6,007 nucleotides of DNA from an uncultured Lachnospiraceae bacterium (GCA_910588595.1 CAJUQU010000261.1:1-6007); one strand, 5' to 3'; shown: positions 1-5,957, numbered from the stretch's first letter. The notes: a model not told the origin generated them from the sequence alone. A program made the numbers and translations.

Positions 1-362
1 AAGTCCGTTCTCAGCAAAAAAGACCTTGCTGCGCTCCTTATTTTGTTATATTCCCTGATCGGCATCGCTGTCAGGACATTTACAGCAATACCTTCCGCGC
101 TGGCCCTCGATGCCATCCTGATAAGATACTCCCCTGAAAGGGACGGGATCACCACCGCGCTTCCCATTGCCGTTATTTCATTTTCAATTGCCAGCGCATC
201 ATTTCCGGTCAGTTTTCCCCAGTTAAAATGTATGCTTTCATACGTCTTCCCTTCATACTCGAACGGCTTGTCAAGTTTATGTACATACTCATATACGTTT
301 TCATTCTGGTCTGCCATCTGCCCTGCTGTGTCCAGTTCTTTTTTGTCAATTGTTGTGTCCAT
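1..362 (-). CDS. Phage tail assembly chaperone (gpE / Mu gp41-like), 3' end outside window
   Basis: The first 120 codons are visible, starting at ATG 360-362, and the reading frame is still open at the window edge. A GGAGG ribosome binding site (371-375) lies 8 bases upstream, and the gene begins 19 bases after the tube gene stop. The acidic, low-complexity N-terminus (about residues 1-22) is followed by a core with 'LDKPFEYEGKTYESIHFNWG' at about 30-49, 'KLTGNDALAIENE' at 50-62 and a final 'AARSFLLRTD' at 111-120. This 'L-x-K-P-x-x-x-x-G-K' opening and terminal FLL motif resemble tail assembly chaperones of contractile-tailed phages (Mu gp41/TAC_7 type). Such proteins bind the tape measure protein during tail assembly and are not part of the finished virion. 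Position directly after sheath and tube supports this. A T6G slippery heptamer lies at codons 114-116, so a longer -1 frameshift product is possible. The family call is from recognition of pattern and position, not a search. Confidence 0.82.
   Translation of the reverse strand, partial: MDTTIDKKELDTAGQMADQNENVYEYVHKLDKPFEYEGKTYESIHFNWGKLTGNDALAIENEITAMGSAVVIPSLSGEYLIRMASRASAEGIAVNVLTAMPIREYNKIRSAARSFLLRTD
15..21 (-). promoter_or_regulatory. Candidate -1 ribosomal frameshift site (T TTT TTG) in the tail chaperone gene
   Basis: Read on the minus strand in the chaperone frame, codons 114-116 are TCT TTT TTG, giving the heptamer T TTT TTG in the X XXY YYZ phase needed for tandem -1 slippage. Both the zero frame (ending F-L-L-R-T-D) and the -1 frame (reading F-F-A-E-N-G-L) are open to the window edge, while the +1 frame meets TGA at once. 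Tail chaperone genes are a classic place for programmed frameshifting, and from memory the P2 E/E' site is also a T6G run. Downstream stimulatory structure and the extension ORF lie outside the window. Confidence 0.5.
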
Positions 363-370
363 ATCAGTAT

Positions 371-375
371 CCTCC
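371..375 (-). promoter_or_regulatory. Ribosome binding site setting the tail chaperone start
   Basis: Minus-strand GGAGG is separated by 8 bases (ATACTGAT) from ATG 360-362. It lies in the short gap after the tube gene stop at 382-384. It fixes the start of a gene that leaves the window. Confidence 0.8.
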
Positions 376-381
376 GTTTTC

Positions 382-900
382 TTATTTTCCCAGTGCACGC
401 CTTACCTCTTTCAGGTAGTCCTTACCATTCATGAAATAGACAAAATTAATCGGATCCACCTCAATCCGTTTTATCCCGTTTTTCCACAGGGAATAGTATG
501 ATACGGCAAACTCGCCGCTGGCGTCTGCAGTAGACGCAGGCGCCAGTTTTCCGGGTGCGAATTTTTTCGGCCGGAGATGGACGATGTATTTCATGTCGTT
601 CACTTCCAGCGCTCCAGTCCTCGGATTCTGTGCCTGCTGCGCGCTCCTTAAGTCGATCTTGTGTATGCGCGGCTCCGCAAGGCGGATTGCCGCTTCCGTC
701 ACCGTGCGGAATGTCAGCGTCATCGACATTGCCGCCAGATGTCCGATCACGACCGTTTCAATGTTTCCGCCGATGCCCGCACCGTTGATCTCCTGCGTCA
801 GGCTTGTAAGTTCTGGAAGCGTCGCGTCCGCCATTCCCAGATATTCCACGCCGTCCTCGAAAATCGCAAAATTAATTATCGCTTCATCAATTCTTCTCAT
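382..900 (-). CDS. Phage major tail tube protein (P2 gpFII family)
   Basis: This encodes the 172-residue protein that polymerises into the inner tube of the contractile tail, through which DNA passes. The length equals that of P2 FII as I recall it. The N-terminus has the family pattern 'FEDGVEYLGMADATLPEL' (about 14-31), then a glycine-rich 'INGAGIGGNIE' (38-48) and a beta-rich core with 'MSMTLTFRTVTE' (58-69). The C-terminal half carries 'VSYYSLWKNGIKRIEVDPIN' (133-152) and 'VYFMNGKDYLKEVRRALGK', which match the conserved tube ending. The ATG at 898-900 is preceded by AGGAG (908-912), which overlaps the sheath gene TAG stop (911-913), so tube translation is probably coupled to the sheath. 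It lies directly after the sheath and before the chaperone, the standard order in P2-like and Mu-like phages. No frameshift or truncation is seen. Confidence 0.95.
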   Translation of the reverse strand: MRRIDEAIINFAIFEDGVEYLGMADATLPELTSLTQEINGAGIGGNIETVVIGHLAAMSMTLTFRTVTEAAIRLAEPRIHKIDLRSAQQAQNPRTGALEVNDMKYIVHLRPKKFAPGKLAPASTADASGEFAVSYYSLWKNGIKRIEVDPINFVYFMNGKDYLKEVRRALGK

Positions 901-907
901 TTTATCA

Positions 908-912
908 CTCCT
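908..912 (-). promoter_or_regulatory. Tube gene ribosome binding site overlapping the sheath stop codon
   Basis: On the minus strand the sequence reads GCATAGGAGTGATAAAATG. The TAG that ends the sheath gene (911-913) supplies the first bases of the AGGAG motif, 7 bases before the tube ATG. A ribosome terminating on the sheath would sit over this site, which suggests coupled synthesis of sheath and tube. Confidence 0.75.
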
Positions 913-2341
913 ATGCTGTCATCAGCCCTGCAAGATATGACGCGTCATACTCCAGCACAAACTCCAGCTGTTTTAATGGCGAAGGCGGTGTCAGGAAAAT
1001 ATGGAATTTTGCCTTCCCGGACATCAGCGCCGTCTCGCTGTTCTCGTCTTCCAGCATCTCTACACGCCCTCCAATGATCTTTTCCTCTGCCGTCAGGCTG
1101 TTCAGCCAGTCGTTAACTCCCTGGAGCACCGTATCAATGATCCGCCTGGTCATGCTGCGGTCTATGTAGCTCCAGTAAGTTATCGTCACTGTCTTCGCGA
1201 CCCATTTGAACATGCGCGAGACACAGTAAAAATAATCTACCGGATCCGTATTTGACGGGAAACATGCCGTCCAGTCGCCGTGGCTCACAAACCCGTTGTA
1301 AAAGTTCAGCGCCGTCACGATCCCGTTGTCATTCAGGTAATTTGCCTGCTGGATGTCGACCACCACTTCCGTTCCGTCCGAAAGGACCATGCTGTCCGCC
1401 TGCAGCTGCTTGTTGGATGCGCTTTCCCGCGGCGTTCCGCCTCCCAGGTCCTCATCATTGTCTGTTTTTACCATGAGTGCTGCAAGCTGGCTGGAAAAGT
1501 TGAAGATCCTGTCACCCAGCCTTAACTTCGGGAAACACACGATCTCATTCGACCTCATAAAATTCCTGGTCTTTTTCCATGCCGGGGCTTCCGTATAATA
1601 CGTCACGCCCGTCCCTTCTGCCGTATCGATGTCAATAATTGCCACCGCTTCAAACATTCCGTTAATGTTTTCAGCCTTTGCTGACATTACGGCGGCAACC
1701 TCGCTGTCATGGGACCAGTTCGGGCACACGATGATGTCCGGGATCTTTGTATATTTTGGAAACACGCTGTCCACAAGTTCAAGCCCTGTAATCTTGTGCG
1801 TCGTGATATCGCAACCTCCTATGATGTCGCCTTTTTCCACCATTGACGGATCAACTGCGTCATAAGTAATCTCCACTTCCCCCGTGGTATCTTCCAAGAA
1901 CTCCACGATGCAGCTGTTCCCGTCGTAAAACACATCAAAATCCGTCCCCGACATTTTTCCCACGATATTGATGCTTTCAGCAATGACTTCCAGTGGCAGA
2001 TTTATTTTATTGTCGACAACATCTTTCTTTTCGCCCTGAAATCTTGTTTTATGCTTTCCTGTATCCAGGACGTTCACCATGAAGATCGGACTGACCTGGT
2101 AAAGCGAAAACACCGTATAGACCAGTTCGCACAGACTGTATTTCTCCCAGTCGTCAGAATATCCCAGCGCCGCCACAGCCTCCTTGTAACTGGACGCCAT
2201 GATGACCTCGTTTGTTTTTCCGCCCGTCATCTGTACCGGCGCCGTCCCCACGGCAAAAATGATCCCGCTTTCCGCCACGATCGGGGTCGATATGCTTGTT
2301 GGCACCCTTGACGTACCAATTCCGTGTGTTATTTCTGCCAT
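911..2341 (-). CDS. Contractile tail sheath protein
   Basis: This encodes a 476-residue tail sheath protein whose subunits surround the tube and contract on infection. The N-terminus 'EITHGIGTSRVPTSISTPIV' (3-22) begins with the P2-type 'HG' opening and leads into a domain ending '...SPIFMVNVLD' (84-93). A beta-rich insertion (about 95-185, with 'VDPSMVEKGDIIGG') follows. The core contains 'DIIVCPNWS' (202-210), 'AVAIIDID' (232-239) and 'ESASNKQLQ' (306-314), the usual S-N-K strand region. The C-terminal domain holds 'NYLNDNGIVTALNF' (334-347), 'RSMTRRIIDTVLQGVNDWLN' (395-414) and a final 'FVLEYD' strand. Length lies between P2 FI (about 396) and Mu L (about 495). An in-frame upstream ATG at 2384-2386 would add 15 residues, but the start at 2339-2341 has AAGGAAGG 6 bases upstream and matches the family N-terminus. 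It begins one base after the preceding gene stop. Confidence 0.95.
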   Translation of the reverse strand: MAEITHGIGTSRVPTSISTPIVAESGIIFAVGTAPVQMTGGKTNEVIMASSYKEAVAALGYSDDWEKYSLCELVYTVFSLYQVSPIFMVNVLDTGKHKTRFQGEKKDVVDNKINLPLEVIAESINIVGKMSGTDFDVFYDGNSCIVEFLEDTTGEVEITYDAVDPSMVEKGDIIGGCDITTHKITGLELVDSVFPKYTKIPDIIVCPNWSHDSEVAAVMSAKAENINGMFEAVAIIDIDTAEGTGVTYYTEAPAWKKTRNFMRSNEIVCFPKLRLGDRIFNFSSQLAALMVKTDNDEDLGGGTPRESASNKQLQADSMVLSDGTEVVVDIQQANYLNDNGIVTALNFYNGFVSHGDWTACFPSNTDPVDYFYCVSRMFKWVAKTVTITYWSYIDRSMTRRIIDTVLQGVNDWLNSLTAEEKIIGGRVEMLEDENSETALMSGKAKFHIFLTPPSPLKQLEFVLEYDASYLAGLMTA

Positions 2342-2342
2342 T

Positions 2343-2690
2343 TTATACCTTCCTTTCATGCGCCGCACCTGAAACGATATCCGCATAATACTTGTTCAGG
2401 ATATTGCCAGGCGTCCTGACCTTTTCCTTTTTGTCTGCAAGCTGTCCCGCCGGGACAAGGAGCTTTCTTGCAGCCGGATATTTTTCCAATACGGCTTCCA
2501 GGTTCTTCTCAATCTCTGTCACGGTGCCCGTGAATACCTGGTTGCTTTTCAGCCATCCTGCCGGAAGCGACGGCCCGATATATACCATTGTTACCCTTTC
2601 CGCCCTTTTCTGCGTCTCCTCTTTCGGACTGTCCGGAATCTTTGCATCCGCTGCCTCTTCCACTGTCCTGCTGTCTTTTTTTACTGCCAT
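2343..2690 (-). CDS. Conserved-type phage protein of unknown function between tail terminator and sheath
   Basis: I do not recognise a named family for this 115-residue protein. The first 32 residues are charged and lysine/glutamate-rich and probably disordered. The remainder looks folded: 'VTMVYIGPSLPAGWLKSNQV' (33-52) suggests a beta hairpin, 'VTEIEKNLEAVLEKYPAARK' (57-76) a helix, and 'LLVPAGQLADKK' (77-88) a further strand/helix. There is no signal peptide or membrane segment. It sits where Mu places gp38, between the tail terminator and the sheath, and its pattern (Y-I-G-P-S, then L-x-V-P) recalls small uncharacterised proteins in the same place in other clostridial contractile-tailed phages. 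This is recollection, not a search. The ATG at 2688-2690 overlaps the upstream gene by 10 bases and has GGGAGG 10 bases upstream; the stop (2343-2345) is one base before the sheath ATG. A minor neck or tail-assembly role is a positional guess. Confidence 0.8.
   Translation of the reverse strand: MAVKKDSRTVEEAADAKIPDSPKEETQKRAERVTMVYIGPSLPAGWLKSNQVFTGTVTEIEKNLEAVLEKYPAARKLLVPAGQLADKKEKVRTPGNILNKYYADIVSGAAHERKV
2348..2355 (-). promoter_or_regulatory. Ribosome binding site that decides the sheath start
   Basis: Minus-strand AAGGAAGG lies 6 bases (TATAAA) upstream of ATG 2339-2341, within the last codons of the preceding gene. It favours this start over the in-frame ATG at 2384-2386, which would place 15 extra basic residues before the conserved N-terminus. 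Confidence 0.8.
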
Positions 2691-3169
2691 GTTTTCTGAA
2701 CCTCCCTTACAATTACTGGCATGGACCAGTTTGTCATCATCTCGCCAAAATAATATGGCGCTGTGTTATCCGGATACACGATGTATTCAAGCGGATCCTG
2801 CAGTGCAAAATACCCTCCGATCACCCCTGTTTTCTCCAGCTCGCTGCGGATACGGAGCAGTACGTTAAGGACATCATACCCTCCCTGGCTGTCATTCTCG
2901 GCATATACCGCGACAACCATACGGATCTGGCAGATACTCTGTTTCATGCCCTGTCCCTGAATGTCATCTTTCCCAGATATCACCTGCATCAGGATATAAG
3001 GAATCCTCTGTATTTTTTCATCCTTGCCAGGCAGTCCCATCTTGTATACCAGTGCTTCCCGTGTTTTGTCTTCCTGTGTGCTGTTTGTGACCCTGACCTG
3101 CAGTTTTATGCCTGATGTCTTTTCCTTCACAAAACTTTCCAGGCAGTTCAGCAGAATAACCGGCGTCAT
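2681..3169 (-). CDS. Putative tail terminator / tail completion protein (lambda gpU position)
   Basis: This 162-residue protein is inferred to cap the tail tube and join it to the head. The N-terminus is helical ('LLNCLESFVKEK', 6-17), followed by 'RIPYILMQVISGKDD' (55-69), a beta strand 'CQIRMVVAVYAEND' (80-93), a helix 'GYDVLNVLLRIRSELEK' (97-113), and a C-terminal strand region with 'DPLEYIVYPDNTAPYYFGEM' (125-144) and 'MPVIVREV'. This alpha/beta plan, with a P-Y-I strand, a helix of about 17 residues and a late 'PYYFGEM...W..P' segment, fits terminator proteins (lambda U / Mu gp37-like). It is somewhat longer than lambda U (about 131). It follows the gpZ-like gene and precedes the sheath block, where a terminator is expected. 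A GGAGG 6 bases before ATG 3167-3169 runs into the preceding gene TAG stop. The call rests mainly on position and fold pattern. Confidence 0.72.
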   Translation of the reverse strand: MTPVILLNCLESFVKEKTSGIKLQVRVTNSTQEDKTREALVYKMGLPGKDEKIQRIPYILMQVISGKDDIQGQGMKQSICQIRMVVAVYAENDSQGGYDVLNVLLRIRSELEKTGVIGGYFALQDPLEYIVYPDNTAPYYFGEMMTNWSMPVIVREVQKTWQ

Positions 3170-3172
3170 TTC

Positions 3173-3727
3173 CTACCTCCCGTATCCATTCAGTATCCTC
3201 TCAATTTCATGTTCAAGCCTCTTACTTACCAGTTCCTGAGCATCTTTTTCAACAGCGCTTACAATTTTTTCATTCTTTACCATCTGCGCCGCTGCAAGTC
3301 CCATTTTTTCCTCGATCGGAAATCTTTCTGATGTTTTTCTCTCAAATATTCCTGTGTGTCCGTTGCGCATGTGGGCAACAAAAGCATGCCTGAATTCTGT
3401 ATCCCCGCCTTTTTTGACAGCTGCCCGTACATGTTTCCCAGCACTGTCAGATGTGACTCTGAACTTGTACAGGGGAATTTTATATCCTGAAAAAGACACG
3501 TAACCTGACAGGTTTCCTGTATTTGCCTTGCCCAGCCTGATATTTGCAGCACTGGAAAACACCGAAGACTGCACCGCGTACACTTCCCTTACCTGCCTTT
3601 TCGATTCTGTCCTTATCCTCGACAGTCCCCTGTTCATGGCACCGGCCAGCGCCTTTTCAGCACCTCCGGGAACTGATGCAAGAATACGTTCCACCCTCTT
3701 TAAGGATTCCTCTGATATCCCGATCAT
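3173..3727 (-). CDS. Minor tail protein Z-like tail completion protein
   Basis: This 184-residue protein matches the lambda gpZ family (Minor_tail_Z; lambda Z is about 192 residues). The product is needed to make tails competent for joining to heads. The helical N-terminus carries 'EKALAGAMNRGLSRIRTESK' (24-43), the usual A-x-N-R-x-x-x-x-x-R-T signature, then 'VREVYAVQSSVF' (46-57). The middle has 'LSGYVSFSGYKIPLYKF' (73-89) and 'AAVKKG' (102-107). The later motifs are 'AFVAHMRNGHTGIFER' (115-130), 'RFPIEEKMGLAAAQM' (135-149) and a terminal helix 'LVSKRLEHEIERIL' (166-179). The order matches the family throughout. The ATG (3725-3727) overlaps the upstream TGA as ATGA, with GGAGG 10 bases upstream. 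It lies between the FII-like and U-position genes exactly as in lambda. No membrane or export signal is present. Confidence 0.87.
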   Translation of the reverse strand: MIGISEESLKRVERILASVPGGAEKALAGAMNRGLSRIRTESKRQVREVYAVQSSVFSSAANIRLGKANTGNLSGYVSFSGYKIPLYKFRVTSDSAGKHVRAAVKKGGDTEFRHAFVAHMRNGHTGIFERKTSERFPIEEKMGLAAAQMVKNEKIVSAVEKDAQELVSKRLEHEIERILNGYGR

Positions 3728-4071
3728 TCATCATACGCCTCCACTCCGAGTTCTATCATGCCGCATATGCATTCTGAACGGACAATTTCATATATCTTTG
3801 TCCACCCGACCTGCCCTATCTCGATTATGCAACCTTTTTCGGGCACGCTTCCGAGGTCGGACAGTGAAATAAATACGATGGATTCAACCCTGTTTATTCC
3901 ATCTGCATGATCATCTGCCATCCGCTTCCTTTCCTGTGCCAGTTCTTTGTTGATAACAACCGGGACTGTATAACATTTTCCACCGTACCTGACCTCTGAC
4001 ATTACCCCGAATTCAGCAGGATTAAGTATTGTTTTCAGGTCTTTTTCCATCTGTTCTTTAAACGACCTCAT
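3724..4071 (-). CDS. Head-tail joining protein (lambda gpFII-like)
   Basis: This small 115-residue neck protein is close in length to lambda FII (about 117). It starts with a helix 'FKEQMEKDLKTIL' (4-16), then 'NPAEFGVMSEVRYGGKCYTV' (17-36). The N-P-x-E-F-x-x followed by a 'Y-G-G-K-x-Y-x-V-P-V-V-I' strand is the usual opening of FII/stopper-type head-tail joining proteins. Later strands 'ESIVFISLSDLG' (63-74), 'PEKGCIIEIG' (77-86) and 'KIYEIVRSE' (92-100) fit the beta-barrel plan 'D-x-x-x-x-P-x-x-G-x-x-I' of the family, and the C-terminus ends in a strand 'GMIELGVEAYDE'. In this family the protein binds the bottom of the portal/adaptor ring and receives the completed tail. The gene overlaps its neighbours by ATGA at both ends (start 4069-4071, stop 3724-3726), so translation is likely coupled. 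Two nearby cysteines (101, 103) are noted without assigned function. Confidence 0.8.
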   Translation of the reverse strand: MRSFKEQMEKDLKTILNPAEFGVMSEVRYGGKCYTVPVVINKELAQERKRMADDHADGINRVESIVFISLSDLGSVPEKGCIIEIGQVGWTKIYEIVRSECICGMIELGVEAYDE

Positions 4072-4469
4072 AAAACCTCATCTTCTTCCGCTTCATAATC
4101 CAAATCCCCTGTCAGTTTTTCTTCCTGGAAATTGATTACCTCGTCCTGCAGGTCTTTCAGGCTTTTTACCTCAAAATTTTCCCCAAGGTCTAATCCTATT
4201 GATTCTGCATAACGGTAAACCTCTTTTTTAGACCGCATTCTTCTGATCTGGTCCTGGTCTTTATATAGATCCGGCATATTCTCCTGAAAACCAAAGATAA
4301 CATCATCTTCATAACCATCATCCCCCGCAGGTGATATATCAGTGGGTGTCACAAAGCCTTTTGATTTCAGGAAATCCAGGTCCGCTGCCGAAATATCCTC
4401 TGGGAGGATGGAACCCGGCCGGTACTCCTTCCTGCCTGTCACAACACTAACCTTCGTCCTGTACCTCAT
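4068..4469 (-). CDS. Small protein in the lambda gpFI position, with HeH/SAP-like C-terminal motif
   Basis: This encodes a 133-residue acidic protein between the capsid gene and the FII-like gene, the position of lambda FI (about 132 residues), which assists DNA packaging. I did not find convincing FI sequence motifs, so the link is positional. The N-terminal part, 'KVSVVTGRKEYRPGSILPED' (6-25) then 'DLDFLKSKGFV' (30-40), looks like a small beta domain seen in Mu gp35-type proteins. A flexible acidic linker (about 44-77) leads to 'RSKKEVYRYAESIGLDLGEN' (79-98) and 'LKDLQDEVINFQEE', reminiscent of the HeH/SAP helix-extended-helix motif. The ATG at 4467-4469 overlaps the capsid TGA as ATGA and has AGGGGGG 7 bases upstream. 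An in-frame ATG at 4503-4505 would lie inside the capsid gene without a good ribosome binding site and is rejected. The call is a head-associated or DNA-packaging accessory protein. Confidence 0.75.
   Translation of the reverse strand: MRYRTKVSVVTGRKEYRPGSILPEDISAADLDFLKSKGFVTPTDISPAGDDGYEDDVIFGFQENMPDLYKDQDQIRRMRSKKEVYRYAESIGLDLGENFEVKSLKDLQDEVINFQEEKLTGDLDYEAEEDEVL
4119..4235 (-). other. HeH/SAP-like helical motif in the FI-position protein
   Basis: Residues 79-117 of the 133-residue protein read as a basic start (RRMRSKK just before and into the motif), a helix (K-E-V-Y-R-Y-A-E-S-I), a turn at G-L-D-L-G, an extended acidic stretch, and a second helix (L-K-D-L-Q-D-E-V-I-N). This shape is typical of short HeH/LEM/SAP-like motifs found at the ends of phage head proteins, some of which contact DNA. 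Assignment is by eye only. Confidence 0.4.
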
Positions 4470-5509
4470 ACGCCTTCCCCCCTCTTTGCATAGATCACCG
4501 CCCATGATTCCACATCATACGGACGCGGAAGGGGTCTGGAGGTCAACCTTATCTTTTTGATCTCGTCTTTTTCATCAGCCCATACTTTCGGGACAAGCTT
4601 TCCTTCGTAGGAATGAAATTTTTTATCATCCTCCATCTGGGTGACAAGCCCGTATTCAACCTGTCCTTCACCGTCAGAATGCCCCATGAGGACCGTTCCA
4701 GGCGGAACCATCGATTCCTCATCACCCTCGTCATTCAGGAACCACTCGTCATAGGTATAAATGTCCATGTCAAGATCCGCAATCCTTCCGTAAAATGTGA
4801 GTGCCGGATCCACGACACGCGGCCTGATCTCCACATTTTTCATGTTCAGCACATTCATAGCTTTAATAACATTGGGATTTGTAGTGAAATCCTCGATCAC
4901 ATCAGTCGAAAAGATCATCATGTCGGGTGCGCGGCCAGTATCCTTGATGATTTTTTTACGGATCCTGCGGAACAGGGGAAGCGGATCTACTGTCGCAAGT
5001 GTCCACTGCTCATCTGCACCCAGCACGAAAATATTGGTAAAACCAAAGTCGATCTGTACGTCCACGCCGTCATCTTCATCCCGCACATCAATCTTGCCCT
5101 CGTATAGCACCTGTCTGCACTCCCATTCTTTCCTTCTGGAAATGGACTCTTCCAGATCAGTCAGGTCTCTTGCAAGAAGCTCATCCTCCCTCTCTTCAGG
5201 TGTTCTTCTGGAGTAAACATTTTCACCAATTGCCCGTTTTGTAATGTCGTCAACTGTCAGTACCCTTTCCGGCGCAATTTTCGGTGTTGTGAACTGGTTC
5301 GTTTTCCACCCCTGGCGCGTGATAAGCTTGCCGCCAATGCGCGGACTGACAAACGGCGCCATGATGCGCTTTCCCTTGCGCACGTCAAATTCCACCTTTT
5401 CCGTGACGTGCGTCTGCTCGTCTGGAAAAAAAGTCTTCTGGAAAAACCCCCTGACGGGCGGCGTCTGGTCAATCGCATCCATTGTTTCCCGTGTTGTAAA
5501 ATCTGACAT
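4466..5509 (-). CDS. Major capsid protein (lambda gpE family)
   Basis: This 347-residue shell-forming capsid protein is near lambda E (about 341 residues). The N-terminal 'GFFQKTFFPDEQTHVTEKVE' (21-40) followed by 'IMAPFVSPRIGGKLITRQGW' (49-68) is the E-family N-arm pattern (F-F-x-x-x-T-E-x-V-x-x-D then A-P-F-V-x-P). A long helix 'ELLARDLTDLEESISRRKEW' (110-129) and 'VLYEGKI' (134-140) match the family 'D-L-x-x-L-x-x-x-I-x-R-R-x-E-W...L-x-x-G'. The C-terminal part shows 'IADLDMDIYTYDEWFLNDEG' (243-262), 'VPPGTVLMG' (268-276), 'VEYGL' (284-288), 'LVPKVWADEKDE' (305-316) and 'LTSRPLPRP' (322-330), the conserved ending. No cleaved scaffold-like N-terminal domain is present, as expected for this family. 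The start at 5507-5509 has AAGGGGG 9 bases upstream. It follows the decoration gene by 14 bases and overlaps the next gene by ATGA. Confidence 0.95.
   Translation of the reverse strand: MSDFTTRETMDAIDQTPPVRGFFQKTFFPDEQTHVTEKVEFDVRKGKRIMAPFVSPRIGGKLITRQGWKTNQFTTPKIAPERVLTVDDITKRAIGENVYSRRTPEEREDELLARDLTDLEESISRRKEWECRQVLYEGKIDVRDEDDGVDVQIDFGFTNIFVLGADEQWTLATVDPLPLFRRIRKKIIKDTGRAPDMMIFSTDVIEDFTTNPNVIKAMNVLNMKNVEIRPRVVDPALTFYGRIADLDMDIYTYDEWFLNDEGDEESMVPPGTVLMGHSDGEGQVEYGLVTQMEDDKKFHSYEGKLVPKVWADEKDEIKKIRLTSRPLPRPYDVESWAVIYAKRGEGV
4477..4483 (-). promoter_or_regulatory. Ribosome binding site that decides the FI-position gene start
   Basis: Minus-strand AGGGGGG lies 7 bases (AAGGCGT) upstream of ATG 4467-4469, inside the last codons of the capsid gene. 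With the ATGA stop/start overlap it marks the downstream ATG as the real start. Confidence 0.75.
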
Positions 5510-5523
5510 ATCCCTAAACCCCC

Positions 5524-5952
5524 TTATTCATAATTCTGGACAGTACGGAGATAAATCCCCGTTTTTTTCATGTCGTCCTCATAATTTCCAACCGGATTAT
5601 CCTTCCCTGCAACGATCACGGCTTCCCGGTTGTATTCTCCGGTAAGATATACCGTGGCCGGAATATTGTCTGAGGAATCGTCAGTTCCCGTGTCAAAATC
5701 ATCCGTCAGGATACCATGTACTTTCATTTCCATGTCTGATGTAACAGCACTTTCTCCTTCCCCAGTTGTAGCTGTCACCGTGGATCCGGCAATATAGCCA
5801 GCCTTATCAGTCCCCTTCATGATCAGGGATCCGCGTCTTAACACTCCCTGCCCGGCTTTCAGCCCGATTCCGTCCGTCAGTATGGGAAACTGGTTTCCGG
5901 CAATCAGGGAATCCGGTCTGTATTCCCCTATTTGATCAAACATACCCATCAT
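5524..5952 (-). CDS. Head decoration protein (lambda gpD family)
   Basis: This 142-residue protein matches the HDPD family, which binds the three-fold sites of the expanded capsid and stabilises it against internal DNA pressure. Landmarks are 'GQGVLRRGSLIMKG' (34-47), the conserved G-x-x-L-x-R-G-x-x-L segment, 'VHGILTDDFDTG' (78-89), 'PATVYLTGEYNREAVIVA' (98-115) and a terminal 'TGIYLRTVQNYE'. It is longer than lambda D (about 110 residues), with extra length at the N-terminus and the E-G-E-S loop near 65. The N-terminus begins M-M-G-M, so three close ATGs (5950-5952, 5947-5949, 5941-5943) are possible. An AGGAG (5958-5962) is 5 bases from the first and 8 from the second, so the second is a fair alternative. 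It lies directly before the capsid gene, as in lambda. Confidence 0.92.
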   Translation of the reverse strand: MMGMFDQIGEYRPDSLIAGNQFPILTDGIGLKAGQGVLRRGSLIMKGTDKAGYIAGSTVTATTGEGESAVTSDMEMKVHGILTDDFDTGTDDSSDNIPATVYLTGEYNREAVIVAGKDNPVGNYEDDMKKTGIYLRTVQNYE

Positions 5953-5957
5953 TTTAT

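Noticed and set aside
43..501. Plus-strand open frame of 152 codons crossing the tube/chaperone boundary
   Set aside because: It lies antisense to the tail chaperone and the end of the tube gene, both with strong family patterns and ribosome binding sites. Its translation is serine/phenylalanine-rich with no recognisable domain.
2342..2386. Fifteen-residue N-terminal extension of the sheath from ATG 2384-2386
   Set aside because: The downstream ATG has an AAGGAAGG at good spacing and gives the family-typical N-terminus. The extension overlaps the upstream gene and is unlike sheath sequences.
2392..3115. Two overlapping plus-strand open frames opposite the unknown gene and the tail terminator
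   Set aside because: They are antisense to coupled phage genes, cysteine/proline/serine-rich without domain pattern, and a lone convergent gene here is implausible.
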